From assembly GCA_903939115.1 (NCBI GenBank), contig CAJAFV010000043.1, positions 16,039 through 80,038 of the forward strand: 64,000 nt of DNA. The letters are read 5' to 3'. Positions 1 through 8,937 of the stretch are shown piece after piece (the stretch's first letter is position 1; each line of letters begins with the position of its first letter). The translations under genes were made by a program, and so were the position numbers. Source of the stretch: an uncultured Geobacteraceae bacterium (GTDB taxonomy: Bacteria; Desulfobacterota; Desulfuromonadia; Geobacterales; Pseudopelobacteraceae). The notes under the pieces were generated by a model. That model did no database searches. It was not told where the DNA came from and worked only from the letters and a program-made list of their open reading frames with translations.

Positions 1-906
1 GATGCCATGAATACCGGCGGGAAGGGTGGCGTCATTCAGCGGAGAAAAAAAGGTGAGCTGTGCGCCGGCTTGCTTCAGCAGGCGCAGATTATCCTCATAC
101 ATGAAACAGAACGCGGGGTCACGAGCCACGGCGATACGGATTGCCGCCTCACCCCGGCCCTCTCCCTCAGGGAGAGGGGGGAATGCGTTGTCCTCCTCCT
201 TTTTGGTAAAAGGCTGAGCTGGGTTGAAGCCAAGTCCACTCAGTCCTTCCAGATCCAGACAGCGTTCCGCTATATCCGCCAGCTTTGCGATGAACTCAAC
301 TGTGAGCGGGTTGTCCTCCGCCGTTACCAGGCCGAGGTGGCGCGAAGGGATTCCCAGTGATTCATCGCGGGGAATACAACCAAAACAGAGAACTTCAGGG
401 CAATGGGTGGCAACTGCTTCTCTCAGAAGCTCGCCGTGCTGTTCGCTCCCGACATTATTAAAGATAACGCCTGCCATCCTGATCTGCGGATCAAAACCGG
501 CAAAGCCTTTAACCAGAGCTGCCGCGCTAGCCGCCATGCCGCGGGCATTGACAACCAGAACTACCGGCGCACCGGTCAGAGCGGCAATCTGGGCGCTGCT
601 TCCCTCCCGACTGGAGGCGCCCAAGCCGTCAAAAAGGCCCATGGCCCCCTCAATAACGGCGACAGCCTGGTCGTCAGTGTGGACCAAGAACGTATTCCGG
701 ACAAACTCTTCGCCACACATCCAGCCGTCAAGGTTAATCGAAGATCGCCCGGTCACCGCCCGATGATAGCCGGGATCTATAAAATCCGGTCCGCACTTGA
801 ACGGCGCTACGGTAGCCCCGCGCCTCGCCAGTGCCGCCATGATCGCAAGGCTGACCGTGGTTTTGCCGCTGCCACTCTGCGGAGCGGCGATAAGGAATCC
901 ATTCAT
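1..906 (-). CDS. cbiA: Cobyrinate a,c-diamide synthase, 3' part missing
   Basis: Reading leftward from ATG at 906, the frame stays open to the window edge (302 codons), so the C-terminal part is outside. The N-terminus carries a P-loop (SGSGKTT near residues 12-18) of the dethiobiotin-synthetase/cobyrinate-synthase type, followed by the conserved [12 protein letters not shown] and EGAMGLFDG motifs. CbiA/CobB amidates the a and c side chains of cobyrinic acid using glutamine and ATP in corrin synthesis. The glutamine amidotransferase half should lie mostly outside the window. An unusual feature is an in-frame insertion encoded by a GC-rich palindrome (158-178) at about residues 243-252, in the region that links the two halves. 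The gene follows tonB by 5 bases on the same strand, so the two are probably co-transcribed; a TonB protein beside corrinoid genes fits corrinoid uptake plus synthesis. Confidence 0.88.
   Translation of the reverse strand, partial: MNGFLIAAPQSGSGKTTVSLAIMAALARRGATVAPFKCGPDFIDPGYHRAVTGRSSINLDGWMCGEEFVRNTFLVHTDDQAVAVIEGAMGLFDGLGASSREGSSAQIAALTGAPVVLVVNARGMAASAAALVKGFAGFDPQIRMAGVIFNNVGSEQHGELLREAVATHCPEVLCFGCIPRDESLGIPSRHLGLVTAEDNPLTVEFIAKLADIAERCLDLEGLSGLGFNPAQPFTKKEEDNAFPPLPEGEGRGEAAIRIAVARDPAFCFMYEDNLRLLKQAGAQLTFFSPLNDATLPAGIHGI
158..178. repeat. REP-like GC-rich palindrome inside cbiA
   Basis: The 21 bases form CCCTCTCCCT, a central C, then AGGGAGAGGG, a perfect inverted repeat embedded in a CTCACCCCGG context. 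This resembles a widespread intergenic repeat of proteobacteria, but here it sits in frame inside the cobyrinate synthase gene and is translated as Pro/Arg/Gly/Glu-rich residues. Confidence 0.7.
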
Positions 907-911
907 GCTTT

Positions 912-1766
912 TCACCTCAGTGCCCTTCTTGCGCCGCCGTACTGAAAAAAAGCAATCAGATGAAACTCATCCTTATCATACCCTTTGGGAAAGCCGCCCA
1001 CCGGGCCTATCGCCCGCAAGGTCCGCAGTACCTCCTCATCCAATATTCTTGCCCCTGAACTCTCCAATTGCTGGATATTGGTGATTTCTCCGCGTCGATT
1101 GAATGTTATCCTGACCGGAGTGATCCCTTCGATTCCTCTCAAAGCTGCTTCCTGAGGGTAACGCCAGACACCGTAGACCGCTCCTTCAAAGCGGCGGAGA
1201 AACGAGCCGAAGACAATGTCGTCGCTGTTCAGGAAGCGGGTGTCCCCTTCGGCAACATCCTTCTCAAATTTGCGTCGATAACTCTCTTCAAGTTTTGCCA
1301 ATCCACTCGCTCCGGGGAACAGTTGTGCAACGGTTGGTGCTTGCCGTACCGTCTGTTCTTTTGGCTTCAGCAGGCTGGCTACTGAAGAGCCGGGAGCCAT
1401 CTGCGGCTGCCGGGGAGCAGTTTGTGACGGCTGTGATGACTGCCTGGCTGCTGGCGACGGACGTCGTTCATTTGCTGGTGCTGTCTGTGGTTGATGCGTC
1501 TGGCGGTCCTGAGGTGCATCACCACGCGGGGCCGTTTCTTTGGGTACCCTGACCTGCTGCTCAGACCGCCTCCTGGTCTCCTGCTGGCGTGGTTGACGAG
1601 GTTGCTTTAGCTCAGGCGCCTGCTGCAGATCAATAAAAACAGGCTCTTTCGGAGGCTCATGGTGCGACGGAGGAAAGTAATATAACCACGCAAACAGCCC
1701 GGCATGCAGAATGAGCGAGATGCAGAGAAGGTAGAGAAATGATTTTTCAATAAATCGATTAGACAT
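912..1766 (-). CDS. tonB: TonB family energy-transducing protein
   Basis: This 284-residue protein has the TonB layout: a short cytoplasmic N-terminus, one membrane segment (about residues 9-30, with the conserved Ser and His in the SLILHAG stretch), a long Pro/Gln/Arg-rich periplasmic linker (about 35-150) and a C-terminal TonB domain (about 190-280, with [23 protein letters not shown] and DEEVLRTL). It transmits ExbBD-derived energy to outer-membrane receptors. No exbBD genes are in the window. The downstream cbiA suggests a role in corrinoid uptake, which is inference. The start at 1766 has only a weak ribosome-binding site. It lies 21 bases after the TIM-barrel gene on the same strand. 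Confidence 0.85.
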   Translation of the reverse strand: MSNRFIEKSFLYLLCISLILHAGLFAWLYYFPPSHHEPPKEPVFIDLQQAPELKQPRQPRQQETRRRSEQQVRVPKETAPRGDAPQDRQTHQPQTAPANERRPSPAARQSSQPSQTAPRQPQMAPGSSVASLLKPKEQTVRQAPTVAQLFPGASGLAKLEESYRRKFEKDVAEGDTRFLNSDDIVFGSFLRRFEGAVYGVWRYPQEAALRGIEGITPVRITFNRRGEITNIQQLESSGARILDEEVLRTLRAIGPVGGFPKGYDKDEFHLIAFFQYGGARRALR

Positions 1767-1787
1767 AAAGCACGGTTAATGGTGGTT

Positions 1788-2633
1788 TCATATAGTTTGC
1801 GACGCCTGTATCGTTTCCTGCATGTACAAACGCGGGGAATCATCCTGAGGGCTGGTTTCCGCGCGCAGGAAAGAGACTATTTCTTTCAGACTTTCCAAAA
1901 TATTGTGTTCTCCTTTGGGGAATTCATTCGGATCGAGTTCAAGTGTGACCGTGCTTTGATATTCAGTATTGCGTAAATGGTTAAGAAAGCGGGTCAGTGG
2001 CAGAATCCCATGCCCCGGAAGCAGATGTTCGCGCCCATGCCCGTAATCGGAAAAATGGATGTTCCTAATGCGTCCCGAGTCGTAACAGAGAAAAAAGTCA
2101 GTAATGAAATTTGTTTTTCCTGATCCCATGTGGGTGCAGTCAAAAGTCATGTACAGATTGTGTTCACCAATGAAGTCAACCATCCGCTGTGTATTGGAGA
2201 GAATATTCGGATTGATCTTCCATTTCCCGGTCCACGGCATGTTTTCCAGAGTAATGGTTACGTTACCATCCATCCCGATTTCTTTCTGGAAGTCACGTAT
2301 GCTGTAAAGCCAGCGCCAGAAACCGATTTCAAGACCCATCCAGGAAGGTGGATGGAAATTGACCACCGGAATACCGCATTCGGCCGCCAGTTTTACGGAA
2401 AGTTTGAGCGAATCAATCTTCCCCCCCCAACCATCTAATTCCATAAATGGTGAGTGAATGGAGTGGATTGTCGTTATCTCTTGCAGCGAACGAACCAGCG
2501 TAACAGCATCAGTACGCTGAAAATGCTGGTTAATTATCAGTTCAACCCCGTCAAATCCAGCTTCGGCAGACAATTCGAATATCCTGTGAAACGGCAGGGT
2601 AAACAGGCATCCGGTGGAAAGCGAGAGAATCAT
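1788..2633 (-). CDS. Sugar phosphate isomerase/epimerase-like TIM barrel protein
   Basis: The protein (281 residues from this start) belongs to the xylose isomerase-like TIM-barrel superfamily (AP endonuclease 2 type). Metal-ligand-like motifs are visible: FDGVELI, HSIHSPF, VNFHPPS, ITLENMP, MTFDCTHMG, IRNIHFSDYG and VTLELDP. The ATG at 2633 was chosen because GAGGA lies ten bases upstream. A longer frame back to 2699 would overlap the end of the symporter gene and adds no domain. The substrate cannot be deduced. It sits between a carboxylate symporter and tonB in a same-strand run. Confidence 0.75.
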   Translation of the reverse strand: MILSLSTGCLFTLPFHRIFELSAEAGFDGVELIINQHFQRTDAVTLVRSLQEITTIHSIHSPFMELDGWGGKIDSLKLSVKLAAECGIPVVNFHPPSWMGLEIGFWRWLYSIRDFQKEIGMDGNVTITLENMPWTGKWKINPNILSNTQRMVDFIGEHNLYMTFDCTHMGSGKTNFITDFFLCYDSGRIRNIHFSDYGHGREHLLPGHGILPLTRFLNHLRNTEYQSTVTLELDPNEFPKGEHNILESLKEIVSFLRAETSPQDDSPRLYMQETIQASQTI

Positions 2634-2670
2634 TACACCGTATTCCTCAATGGTGGTAGCTGAAAGTTCA

Positions 2671-4200
2671 TCAGTTTTCGTGATAATCATGCACTTCACG
2701 GCTTATAAACAGCCGGATGGCAGCAGAAGGGGGCGCAGTCAGCAATGAGGCACAGACCATGACTGTTATGACCAGCGGCACACCAATGAACGCGGATGAC
2801 GTGAACGGGAATAATTGTGAGATGAAAGGGAGCCTGTCCCCAATGAAAAGAGGCGCGAAACTGATGAACAAGCCGGCCAGCATGCCGCTGATGACGCCTG
2901 TGGCGTTGGCCCTGGGCCACCAGATACCAAGCAGAAAAGCCGGAAAAATGGTGTTGCCGGCGAGAGCAAAGGCAAAGGCGGCAATCTCGGCGATCATTCC
3001 CCACGGTTGGAAGGTCAGTGTCATAACAACAGCTGCCAGAATCAGAAACCCCCCTTTTGCAGCAAAAACCTTGTCACGTTCGGAAGCGTCCGGGCGGATC
3101 AACCGAGGATAAATATCATATGAAAAAGAGGCAGAACCGGTCATCAGCAGTCCTGCTGACGCTGAAAAAGCTGCGCTCATGCCTCCGGCTGCGAGGATGC
3201 CGATAGCCCAGAGCGGCAGTCCGCCAAGTCCGGCTGCCGAGAGCACAATCATATCGGCTGTATCGGCCCCGGTCGCATTGAGAGTGAGGCCGTTCCGTGC
3301 CTCAAAAAGGCGGGCTAATACACCGTAGGCGGGTGCGGACCAGTATATCAGAGCAATAAAAAAGAGCCCCCAGACGACACCCCACCGCGCATCGCGTATG
3401 CCGGGAACCATGTAAAAACGGGAAAGCACGTGGGGAAGTCCGGCAGTGCCGAACATCAGGGTGAAGCAGAGTGCGAGCCACTCGAAGAGTGTGGTGGTGC
3501 CGAAGGGTTCCGACCAGTTAAAGCCGAACTGCTGTTGGAGTTCGCCGATTGCGGCCCCGTAGCCGAACTGGGGCAGTATCCAGAAATAGCCCAGCTTGCG
3601 GGTAAGGAGCATCAGAGGCAGGATAAAGGTGATGATAAGTACAAAGTAGTGCAGCTTCTGATTGCGAACCACTCCCATTGCACCGGATACGACAACGTGT
3701 GAAACAAGCAGTAACGTCCCGACAATAACAGCGGGGATGTAGGCGATGCCAAACAGCCAGGAAACGAGCAGGGCGATGCCACGGAATTGGGCGATGCAAT
3801 AAATGATCGAGATGATGATTGAAATCAGTGCCGCCAGAGTTCGGGCCGTGTCCGACTCATACCGGAAGCCGACAAAATCGGGCGTAGAAAATTTACCAAA
3901 GCGCCTGATCTGGGTGGCCATCAGTACCAGCAGCAGGACATACCCTCCGGTCCACCCCACTACATAGGCCATGGCAAAATAACCCTTCAGATAAAACACG
4001 CCTGCCAGGCCCAGAAAGCTGGCTGCGCTCATCCAGTTGCTGGCTATGCCCGCTCCAATGCCGATCCGTCCGGTGTAGCTGCCGCTTAAACCGTAATCAA
4101 CACTCTGGCTGCTCCTGCTGCGCAGTCCGGAAAAGATGAAGAGTGCAAACATCGCAGCTACAATGATTATCGGCACCAGCTGAATCATACCGTATGCCAT
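2671..4200 (-). CDS. Sodium:solute symporter large subunit, acetate permease-like
   Basis: This 509-residue integral membrane protein of the SSS (sodium:solute symporter) family has about 13 hydrophobic segments. The N-terminal region contains GIASNWMSAASFLG, which matches the Na+-binding start of ActP-type transporters, and GGMSAAFSASAGLLM is the usual segment near helix 8. With its small partner it resembles the two-component VC2705-type symporters thought to import acetate or other short carboxylates, which fits an acetate-oxidising Geobacter relative. The ATG directly follows the TAA of the small-subunit gene (TAAATG), with GGGGAGGA upstream, indicating coupled translation. Confidence 0.85.
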   Translation of the reverse strand: MAYGMIQLVPIIIVAAMFALFIFSGLRSRSSQSVDYGLSGSYTGRIGIGAGIASNWMSAASFLGLAGVFYLKGYFAMAYVVGWTGGYVLLLVLMATQIRRFGKFSTPDFVGFRYESDTARTLAALISIIISIIYCIAQFRGIALLVSWLFGIAYIPAVIVGTLLLVSHVVVSGAMGVVRNQKLHYFVLIITFILPLMLLTRKLGYFWILPQFGYGAAIGELQQQFGFNWSEPFGTTTLFEWLALCFTLMFGTAGLPHVLSRFYMVPGIRDARWGVVWGLFFIALIYWSAPAYGVLARLFEARNGLTLNATGADTADMIVLSAAGLGGLPLWAIGILAAGGMSAAFSASAGLLMTGSASFSYDIYPRLIRPDASERDKVFAAKGGFLILAAVVMTLTFQPWGMIAEIAAFAFALAGNTIFPAFLLGIWWPRANATGVISGMLAGLFISFAPLFIGDRLPFISQLFPFTSSAFIGVPLVITVMVCASLLTAPPSAAIRLFISREVHDYHEN

Positions 4201-4548
4201 TTATTCATCCTCCCCTCTTACCGCTTTAATGCGAAAGCGGAGCGAGCCTTCCCGGGATTGCACCGAGTGGCGATCCATCCATATATTGAACAGTACACAG
4301 AGGATAATAAACCAGAGCGGCAGAAGTTGGCCGCTTAGCCAGAATTGAATCGGCAGGTTGAAAAAGGTCAAATCTTCAAGAAGCAGTTCGGAATAATTTA
4401 CTTCCAGTATGTAGGCAAAGAGCTGGAACCCGACAATAGCAATCAGCCAGCCGCTCAGAATAAACTTGATGACGCGAACCTCGCCCTGCATGGTTGCACC
4501 ACGTGGTTTGAAAAAGCCTGGATCAGTACCTGAGGATGTGTCGCTCAT
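4201..4548 (-). CDS. DUF4212 symporter small subunit
   Basis: From ATG at 4548 the protein is 115 residues with two hydrophobic segments (around residues 28-50 and 68-92) separated by a short polar stretch, typical of the DUF4212 small subunit that accompanies VC2705-type sodium/solute symporters. A much longer upstream frame (to 4731) lies entirely inside trmB and is rejected. It starts 7 bases after the trmB stop and abuts the large-subunit gene. It probably stabilises or modulates the symporter; this is inferred from gene pairing. Confidence 0.8.
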   Translation of the reverse strand: MSDTSSGTDPGFFKPRGATMQGEVRVIKFILSGWLIAIVGFQLFAYILEVNYSELLLEDLTFFNLPIQFWLSGQLLPLWFIILCVLFNIWMDRHSVQSREGSLRFRIKAVRGEDE

Positions 4549-4555
4549 GAGGCCC

Positions 4556-5170
4556 CTATACTTTCCGGTAATGAACGTAATAAATCGGCTGGCCCATATC
4601 CAGAAAACGTCGCATATATTTTGAAATTGGATAGCCTTCCAGATTGTGACGGAAAGTGTCCGGAGCAAGCTGATTGTCAAATCCTTGCTGAACTGCCATG
4701 AACTCGGCGACATCCAGGCCGTAGTCCACAAAATCGGTTGCGAAATACAAGTCGGCGTCCTGTTTCATAAAGCGTGACAGATAGGCCACAAAATCCGTGT
4801 TGACGAGCCGTCTCTTTCGATGTCGCAATTTAGGCCAGGGATCCGGACAGTTTATGACGGTCATCTGCAGCGTCCCCGCCGGGATACACGCCTCGATAAA
4901 GCTGCGCGCTTCGGCACGGAGCACAAGTACATTGGTCAGTTCTGCCTTGTCAATCCGTTTGCAGGTTTTGATGCACCCCTTGTTATAAAAATCAAGTGCA
5001 ATAAAATTAACGTCGGGGTGCAAAACGGCCATCTGCACGATAAAGTCCCCCACGCCGCAGCCGATTTCGAGTGCCAAGGGGTTGTCATTGCCGAATATTT
5101 CGCTCCAGACCGGAGCGGGGTCGTTGTCTTCCCAGGGAAGGAAGGTTGGGGATGTATTAGGGATCAGCAT
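4556..5170 (-). CDS. trmB: tRNA (guanine-N7-)-methyltransferase
   Basis: The 204-residue protein has the SAM-binding motif [11 protein letters not shown] (about 33-43) and the family signature [15 protein letters not shown] (about 109-123) that contacts tRNA. TrmB forms m7G46 in the variable loop of tRNAs. The length is close to that of bacterial TrmB. It appears to be the first gene of the leftward run ending in cbiA; no functional link with the transporters is evident. Confidence 0.92.
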   Translation of the reverse strand: MLIPNTSPTFLPWEDNDPAPVWSEIFGNDNPLALEIGCGVGDFIVQMAVLHPDVNFIALDFYNKGCIKTCKRIDKAELTNVLVLRAEARSFIEACIPAGTLQMTVINCPDPWPKLRHRKRRLVNTDFVAYLSRFMKQDADLYFATDFVDYGLDVAEFMAVQQGFDNQLAPDTFRHNLEGYPISKYMRRFLDMGQPIYYVHYRKV

Positions 5171-5197
5171 GGATGGTCCTTTGCGAAATTTCGTAAG

Positions 5198-5815
5198 CTA
5201 TAGCATATGTTGCGGGTTGGCGGGAGGGATTTTTGCGCTGGGCAGTGGCGCATTGTAACAATGGCATCCCGTCAGGTGGTCATTTACCATGCCGGTCGCC
5301 TGCATAAAGGCATAGCAGATTGTCGAACCGACAAAGCGAAATCCACACCGTTTCAGATCTTTACTCATGGCGTCAGAAAGCGGTGTCCTGGCAGGAATTT
5401 CTGCCATTGTCTGCCAATGATTCCGTATTGGGACTCCATTAACAAAACTCCAGAGATAGCTGTCAAGACTCCCATGACGTGCTTGGATATCGATTACGGC
5501 GCGTGCGTTCGTGATGGTGGATGCAACCTTGAGACGATTGCGGACAATGCCGGAATCGGCCAGGAGCCTCGCTGTATCAGCATCGTTGAACTCCGCGACT
5601 TTTTGAATATCGAATCCAGCAAACGCCTGGCGATACCCGTCACGTTTCCGCAGAATAGTCAGCCAGGAGAGGCCCGCCTGCGCCCCCTCCAGTGTCAGCA
5701 TCTCGAACAGGGGGACGTCTCCGTGAAGCGGCACCCCCCACTGCCGGTCGTGGTAGGCCACGTAGAGCGGGTCAGTGCCACACCATGGGCAACGGGATAT
5801 TGTTTCAGTTATCAT
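5198..5815 (-). CDS. tag: DNA-3-methyladenine glycosylase I
   Basis: From ATG at 5815 (GGAGAG seven bases upstream) the protein is 205 residues. The N-terminal CPWCGTDPLYVAYHD, the GLSWLTILRKRD helix-hairpin region, and the C-terminal GFRFVGSTICYAFMQATGMVNDH motif, with the Cys and His residues of the Tag zinc site, are all present. It removes 3-methyladenine from alkylated DNA in base-excision repair. Earlier in-frame ATG codons up to 5881 lack a ribosome-binding site. It is divergent from the diguanylate cyclase gene. Confidence 0.92.
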   Translation of the reverse strand: MITETISRCPWCGTDPLYVAYHDRQWGVPLHGDVPLFEMLTLEGAQAGLSWLTILRKRDGYRQAFAGFDIQKVAEFNDADTARLLADSGIVRNRLKVASTITNARAVIDIQARHGSLDSYLWSFVNGVPIRNHWQTMAEIPARTPLSDAMSKDLKRCGFRFVGSTICYAFMQATGMVNDHLTGCHCYNAPLPSAKIPPANPQHML

Positions 5816-5949
5816 CAGCTCTCCGCTGCAAAAAGTTTTTTTCCCAAATGCTATTGAATAATAAATATGTGTGTTATACAAAACACTTGATACTCTGACA
5901 AGACCGATTACAATATGAGTTCATTATCACAAGTGCGGGAGGATTTATT

Positions 5950-6954
5950 TTGAGCATCACAACATATCTTATCGTGTTTGGGTCCGGTCTGGTTGCCGGG
6001 ATGTTGATTCTCTTTATTACCAATAAAGTCGGCTCAGGTGTGAACTTTGATCTGTTTGGCGGGATTGCCCGGCTGTTCTCGACGTTGTTCGGTGCCGATC
6101 GCAGCAAATCTGAGGCAGATAATAATCAGGGAGTGAACAAGTCAGATCTGCTGCTTCCAGTCGATCCCCGTGAGCAGAAACTCTATGATTCCTCTCAGGC
6201 GATCCGGGATATGCTGCTGGTTCTGGCAGCTAATATTCAGCGTACCGACAAAGCCGCCAGTGACTCCTCAATTGTACTTGGGGACGTGAAAAGTGCTATC
6301 AACACGATGGACTTGCCGGCAGATCTGAGTCAGGCTCATTCTCTTCTTATGAAAGAGGTTGACCGCGTCATTTTAAGCAATTCCGCGCTGAAAGTCGAAC
6401 TCGCCCGAGCTCAAACAGTGCTATCAGAACGGCAGGATCAGATTGAGGATCTGCGTACTGCAGTGAGAATAGATGGGCTAACCCAGATTGCCAATAGAGC
6501 CTATTTTGATGAAAAGCTGCTTGAGATGATTTCGTTACATAAGCGCTATGGGGACCCGTTTACGTTGCTGATGATTGATGTTGATCATTTTAAAACGGCT
6601 AACGATACGTACGGGCACCAGGCAGGCGACCGGATTTTGAAAGGGGTGTCATTGAAGCTCAAGGCTTCTCTCCGGGGAAGTGATTTCCTTGCCCGTTTCG
6701 GCGGCGATGAATTCGTCATTATTTTGTTTAAATCGAATCTTGTTACGGCGACAGAGGTCGCTTGGAAGTTGACTAAAGAGGTGCGGACAAGCCGCTTTAT
6801 CCTCGACGATGCATCGCTTTCCATAACTCTTTCAATCGGGGTTGCCGAAGTGCACGGTGATGATACCAGTGAATCAATACTGAAACGTGCCGACGCGGCT
6901 CTGTATCGTACTAAAATAGGCGGACGGAACGGTGTTTCTGCTGACAGTGCGTAG
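5950..6954 (+). CDS. Membrane-anchored diguanylate cyclase (GGDEF)
   Basis: Translation most likely begins at TTG 5950, preceded by GGGAGGAT. The 334-residue protein has one N-terminal membrane helix (about residues 5-24), a helical linker with predicted coiled coil (about 130-170) and a C-terminal GGDEF domain (about 172-330). The catalytic motif GGDEF is intact at 251-255, and an RxxD inhibitory site (RGSD, 242-245) lies the standard five residues upstream, so c-di-GMP product inhibition is expected. No sensory domain is recognisable in the linker. It should synthesise c-di-GMP at the inner membrane. No partner gene is adjacent. Confidence 0.9.
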   Translation: MSITTYLIVFGSGLVAGMLILFITNKVGSGVNFDLFGGIARLFSTLFGADRSKSEADNNQGVNKSDLLLPVDPREQKLYDSSQAIRDMLLVLAANIQRTDKAASDSSIVLGDVKSAINTMDLPADLSQAHSLLMKEVDRVILSNSALKVELARAQTVLSERQDQIEDLRTAVRIDGLTQIANRAYFDEKLLEMISLHKRYGDPFTLLMIDVDHFKTANDTYGHQAGDRILKGVSLKLKASLRGSDFLARFGGDEFVIILFKSNLVTATEVAWKLTKEVRTSRFILDDASLSITLSIGVAEVHGDDTSESILKRADAALYRTKIGGRNGVSADSA

Positions 6955-7042
6955 GAGGAATGGACCAAAGTCCGGCAGGAAAATTAAAGAAGGAGAGCTT
7001 CAATTACATCCGCAGCCTCTGCTACAAATTTCAGCTTATTTT

Positions 7043-7071
7043 TTGACTTCCACCCCTCCCTGTGCTATAAA
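7043..7071 (+). promoter_or_regulatory. Sigma-70-type promoter of lysA operon
   Basis: TTGACT (7043-7048) and TATAAA (7066-7071) are separated by 17 bases, 57 bases before the lysA start codon. It is the only strong promoter-like match between the cyclase gene and lysA. Confidence 0.7.
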
Positions 7072-7127
7072 TGCCCACTTTTTCTCAGTCTGTTTCCCAC
7101 GATAATTCATACCATAAAGGAGCAAAA

Positions 7128-8381
7128 ATGAATCATTTCCAGTACAAAGGTACCGCGCTGTACGCCGAGGACGTTGCACTTAATGACATCGCCGCAACGG
7201 TTGGCACCCCTTTCTACGCATACTCATATGCCACCCTGACCCGTCACTTCAAGGCTTTCGACGAATCTTTTGCCGCTGTACCTCATACGATATGCTATTC
7301 GGTCAAAGCCAACTCCACTCAATCGGTTTTGAAAACATTCATAAACTTGGGTGGCGGAGTGGATATCGTCTCCGGCGGCGAGCTCTATCGCGCTCTTAAG
7401 GCGGGTGTAGACCCGAAAAAAGTGGTTTATTCCGGTGTCGGCAAAAAGGACGATGAGATTGAATTTGCCCTTACCACCGGTATTTTGATGTTCAATGTTG
7501 AGTCAGAGCAGGAGCTGACCCGCATTTCAGAAATAGCCAGTCGCATGGGAAAGAAAGCGGGTATCGCGATCCGTGTAAATCCGGATGTTGATCCGGGCAC
7601 CCACCCCTATATTACTACCGGTCTGAAAAATGCCAAGTTCGGTATCACAATTGACCGTGCCATGCAAGAGTACACCCGCGCTGCAACGCTCCCCGGCATT
7701 GATGTCATCGGCATTGATATGCATATTGGCAGCCAGTTGACAAAAGTTAACCCTTTTGTCGATTCCATCGAAAAGCTCAAGATCATGATCGGTAATCTGC
7801 AGAGCCAGGGGATTGATCTGAAATACTTTGATTGCGGTGGCGGTCTTGGCATTCAGTACAACGATGAAGAGCCGCCTCTGCCGGCTGATTACGGCAAGCA
7901 GATAGCCGCCGCGACCAAAGATCTCGGTCTGCACCTGATCTTCGAACCGGGGCGCAATCTCGTCGGAAATGCCGGTATCCTGGTCTCAAAATGCCTTTAC
8001 ACGAAGGCTCGCGACGAGAAAAATTTTATCATGATTGACGCCGGTATGAACGATCTGGCGCGTCCTGCGCTATACGGCTCTTTTCATGGCGTGTTACCGG
8101 TGGAAAAAAAACAGGATGGTATGATCGTTGCCGATATAGTCGGCCCGATCTGTGAATCGGGGGACTTCCTCGTAAAAGAGCGTGAAGTCCCGATGTTCAA
8201 GCAGGATGACCTGATGGCCTTCACGTCTGCCGGTGCATACGGCTTCGCCATGAGCAGTTCTTACAACAGCCGCCCGCGTGTTGCCGAAGTAATGGTAAAA
8301 GGCGATAAATTTGAGGTTATCCGTGAACGGGAAACAATCGAAGATTTGATAAAGGGTGAAAAAATAGCATCTTTTCTGTAA
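7128..8381 (+). CDS. lysA: Diaminopimelate decarboxylase
   Basis: The 417-residue protein from ATG 7128 (AAAGGAG upstream) is a fold-type III PLP enzyme. The PLP lysine lies in CYSVKANS (Lys60); the HIGSQ, GGGLGIQY, EPGRN and CESGDFL motifs are all present. It converts meso-diaminopimelate to L-lysine, the last step of lysine synthesis. It heads a cluster with dapA, dapB and dapL, covering aspartate semialdehyde to lysine except for DapF. The cluster is interrupted by a toxin-antitoxin pair directly downstream. Confidence 0.95.
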   Translation: MNHFQYKGTALYAEDVALNDIAATVGTPFYAYSYATLTRHFKAFDESFAAVPHTICYSVKANSTQSVLKTFINLGGGVDIVSGGELYRALKAGVDPKKVVYSGVGKKDDEIEFALTTGILMFNVESEQELTRISEIASRMGKKAGIAIRVNPDVDPGTHPYITTGLKNAKFGITIDRAMQEYTRAATLPGIDVIGIDMHIGSQLTKVNPFVDSIEKLKIMIGNLQSQGIDLKYFDCGGGLGIQYNDEEPPLPADYGKQIAAATKDLGLHLIFEPGRNLVGNAGILVSKCLYTKARDEKNFIMIDAGMNDLARPALYGSFHGVLPVEKKQDGMIVADIVGPICESGDFLVKEREVPMFKQDDLMAFTSAGAYGFAMSSSYNSRPRVAEVMVKGDKFEVIRERETIEDLIKGEKIASFL

Positions 8382-8399
8382 ACGTGGCGAGGTGTATGT

Positions 8400-8618
8400 A
8401 TGCTTAAAAGCAGCAATCCGATCATTAAACAGGCGACCGGACTTCCACCGCTTGACCGGCTTGAGCTTGTAGATCGCATTCTCGAATCACTCGATATTCC
8501 AGATGAAACACTTCAAAAGTTTTGGGTGGACGAGGCTGTGCATCGTTGGAATAGTTATAAAGCTGGTGAAATTAAATCAGTTTCTGCGGCTGAAGTGTTC
8601 GAGAAATACAAACCGTGA
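8400..8618 (+). CDS. Addiction module antitoxin (TIGR02574-like)
   Basis: This 72-residue protein looks like the putative addiction module component family that accompanies RelE/ParE toxins: an N-terminal helix with LPPLDRLELVDRILESL, then DEAVHRWNSYKAGEIKSVSAAEVFEKYK, the typical C-terminal toxin-binding tail. The stop codon overlaps the GTG start of the toxin gene by four bases, a coupling usual for such pairs. It lies 18 bases after lysA, inside an otherwise standard lysine biosynthesis cluster. Confidence 0.82.
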   Translation: MLKSSNPIIKQATGLPPLDRLELVDRILESLDIPDETLQKFWVDEAVHRWNSYKAGEIKSVSAAEVFEKYKP

Positions 8619-8917
8619 CGATACGCTTTCTTGAGCCTGCCCAGATCGAGCTTGATGATGCGTTTACATGGTACGAAACCGAACAGAAAGGGCTTGGCAG
8701 GTTTTTTGTCAAAGAAGTTCAGCATGCCTTGAGACGCATAAGCGTTTTTCCGGAGAGCTGTCAATGTATCGTACCGGGGTTGCGCCGCTGCTTGACTCGG
8801 CGCTTCCCATACATGGTGATATATGGCATGGAAGTGGATGCAATTATTGTTGTAGCAATAGCCCATATGCACCGGGAACCGCTTTATTGGCAAAACAGAA
8901 TTAGTATAGCAACGTAA
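8615..8917 (+). CDS. RelE/ParE family toxin
   Basis: From GTG 8615 the 100-residue protein begins with the ParE-like MTIRFLEPAQIELDDAFTWYE pattern (an aspartate/alanine helix followed by WYE) and ends with strands containing RRFPYMVIYG and IIVVAIAHMHREPLYW, as in the RelE/ParE superfamily. Such toxins either cleave ribosome-bound mRNA or poison gyrase; which applies is not clear from the sequence. The pair is followed by dapA after 20 bases. Confidence 0.85.
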   Translation: MTIRFLEPAQIELDDAFTWYETEQKGLGRFFVKEVQHALRRISVFPESCQCIVPGLRRCLTRRFPYMVIYGMEVDAIIVVAIAHMHREPLYWQNRISIAT

Positions 8918-8937
8918 ATATACGGAGGTACGAGGTT

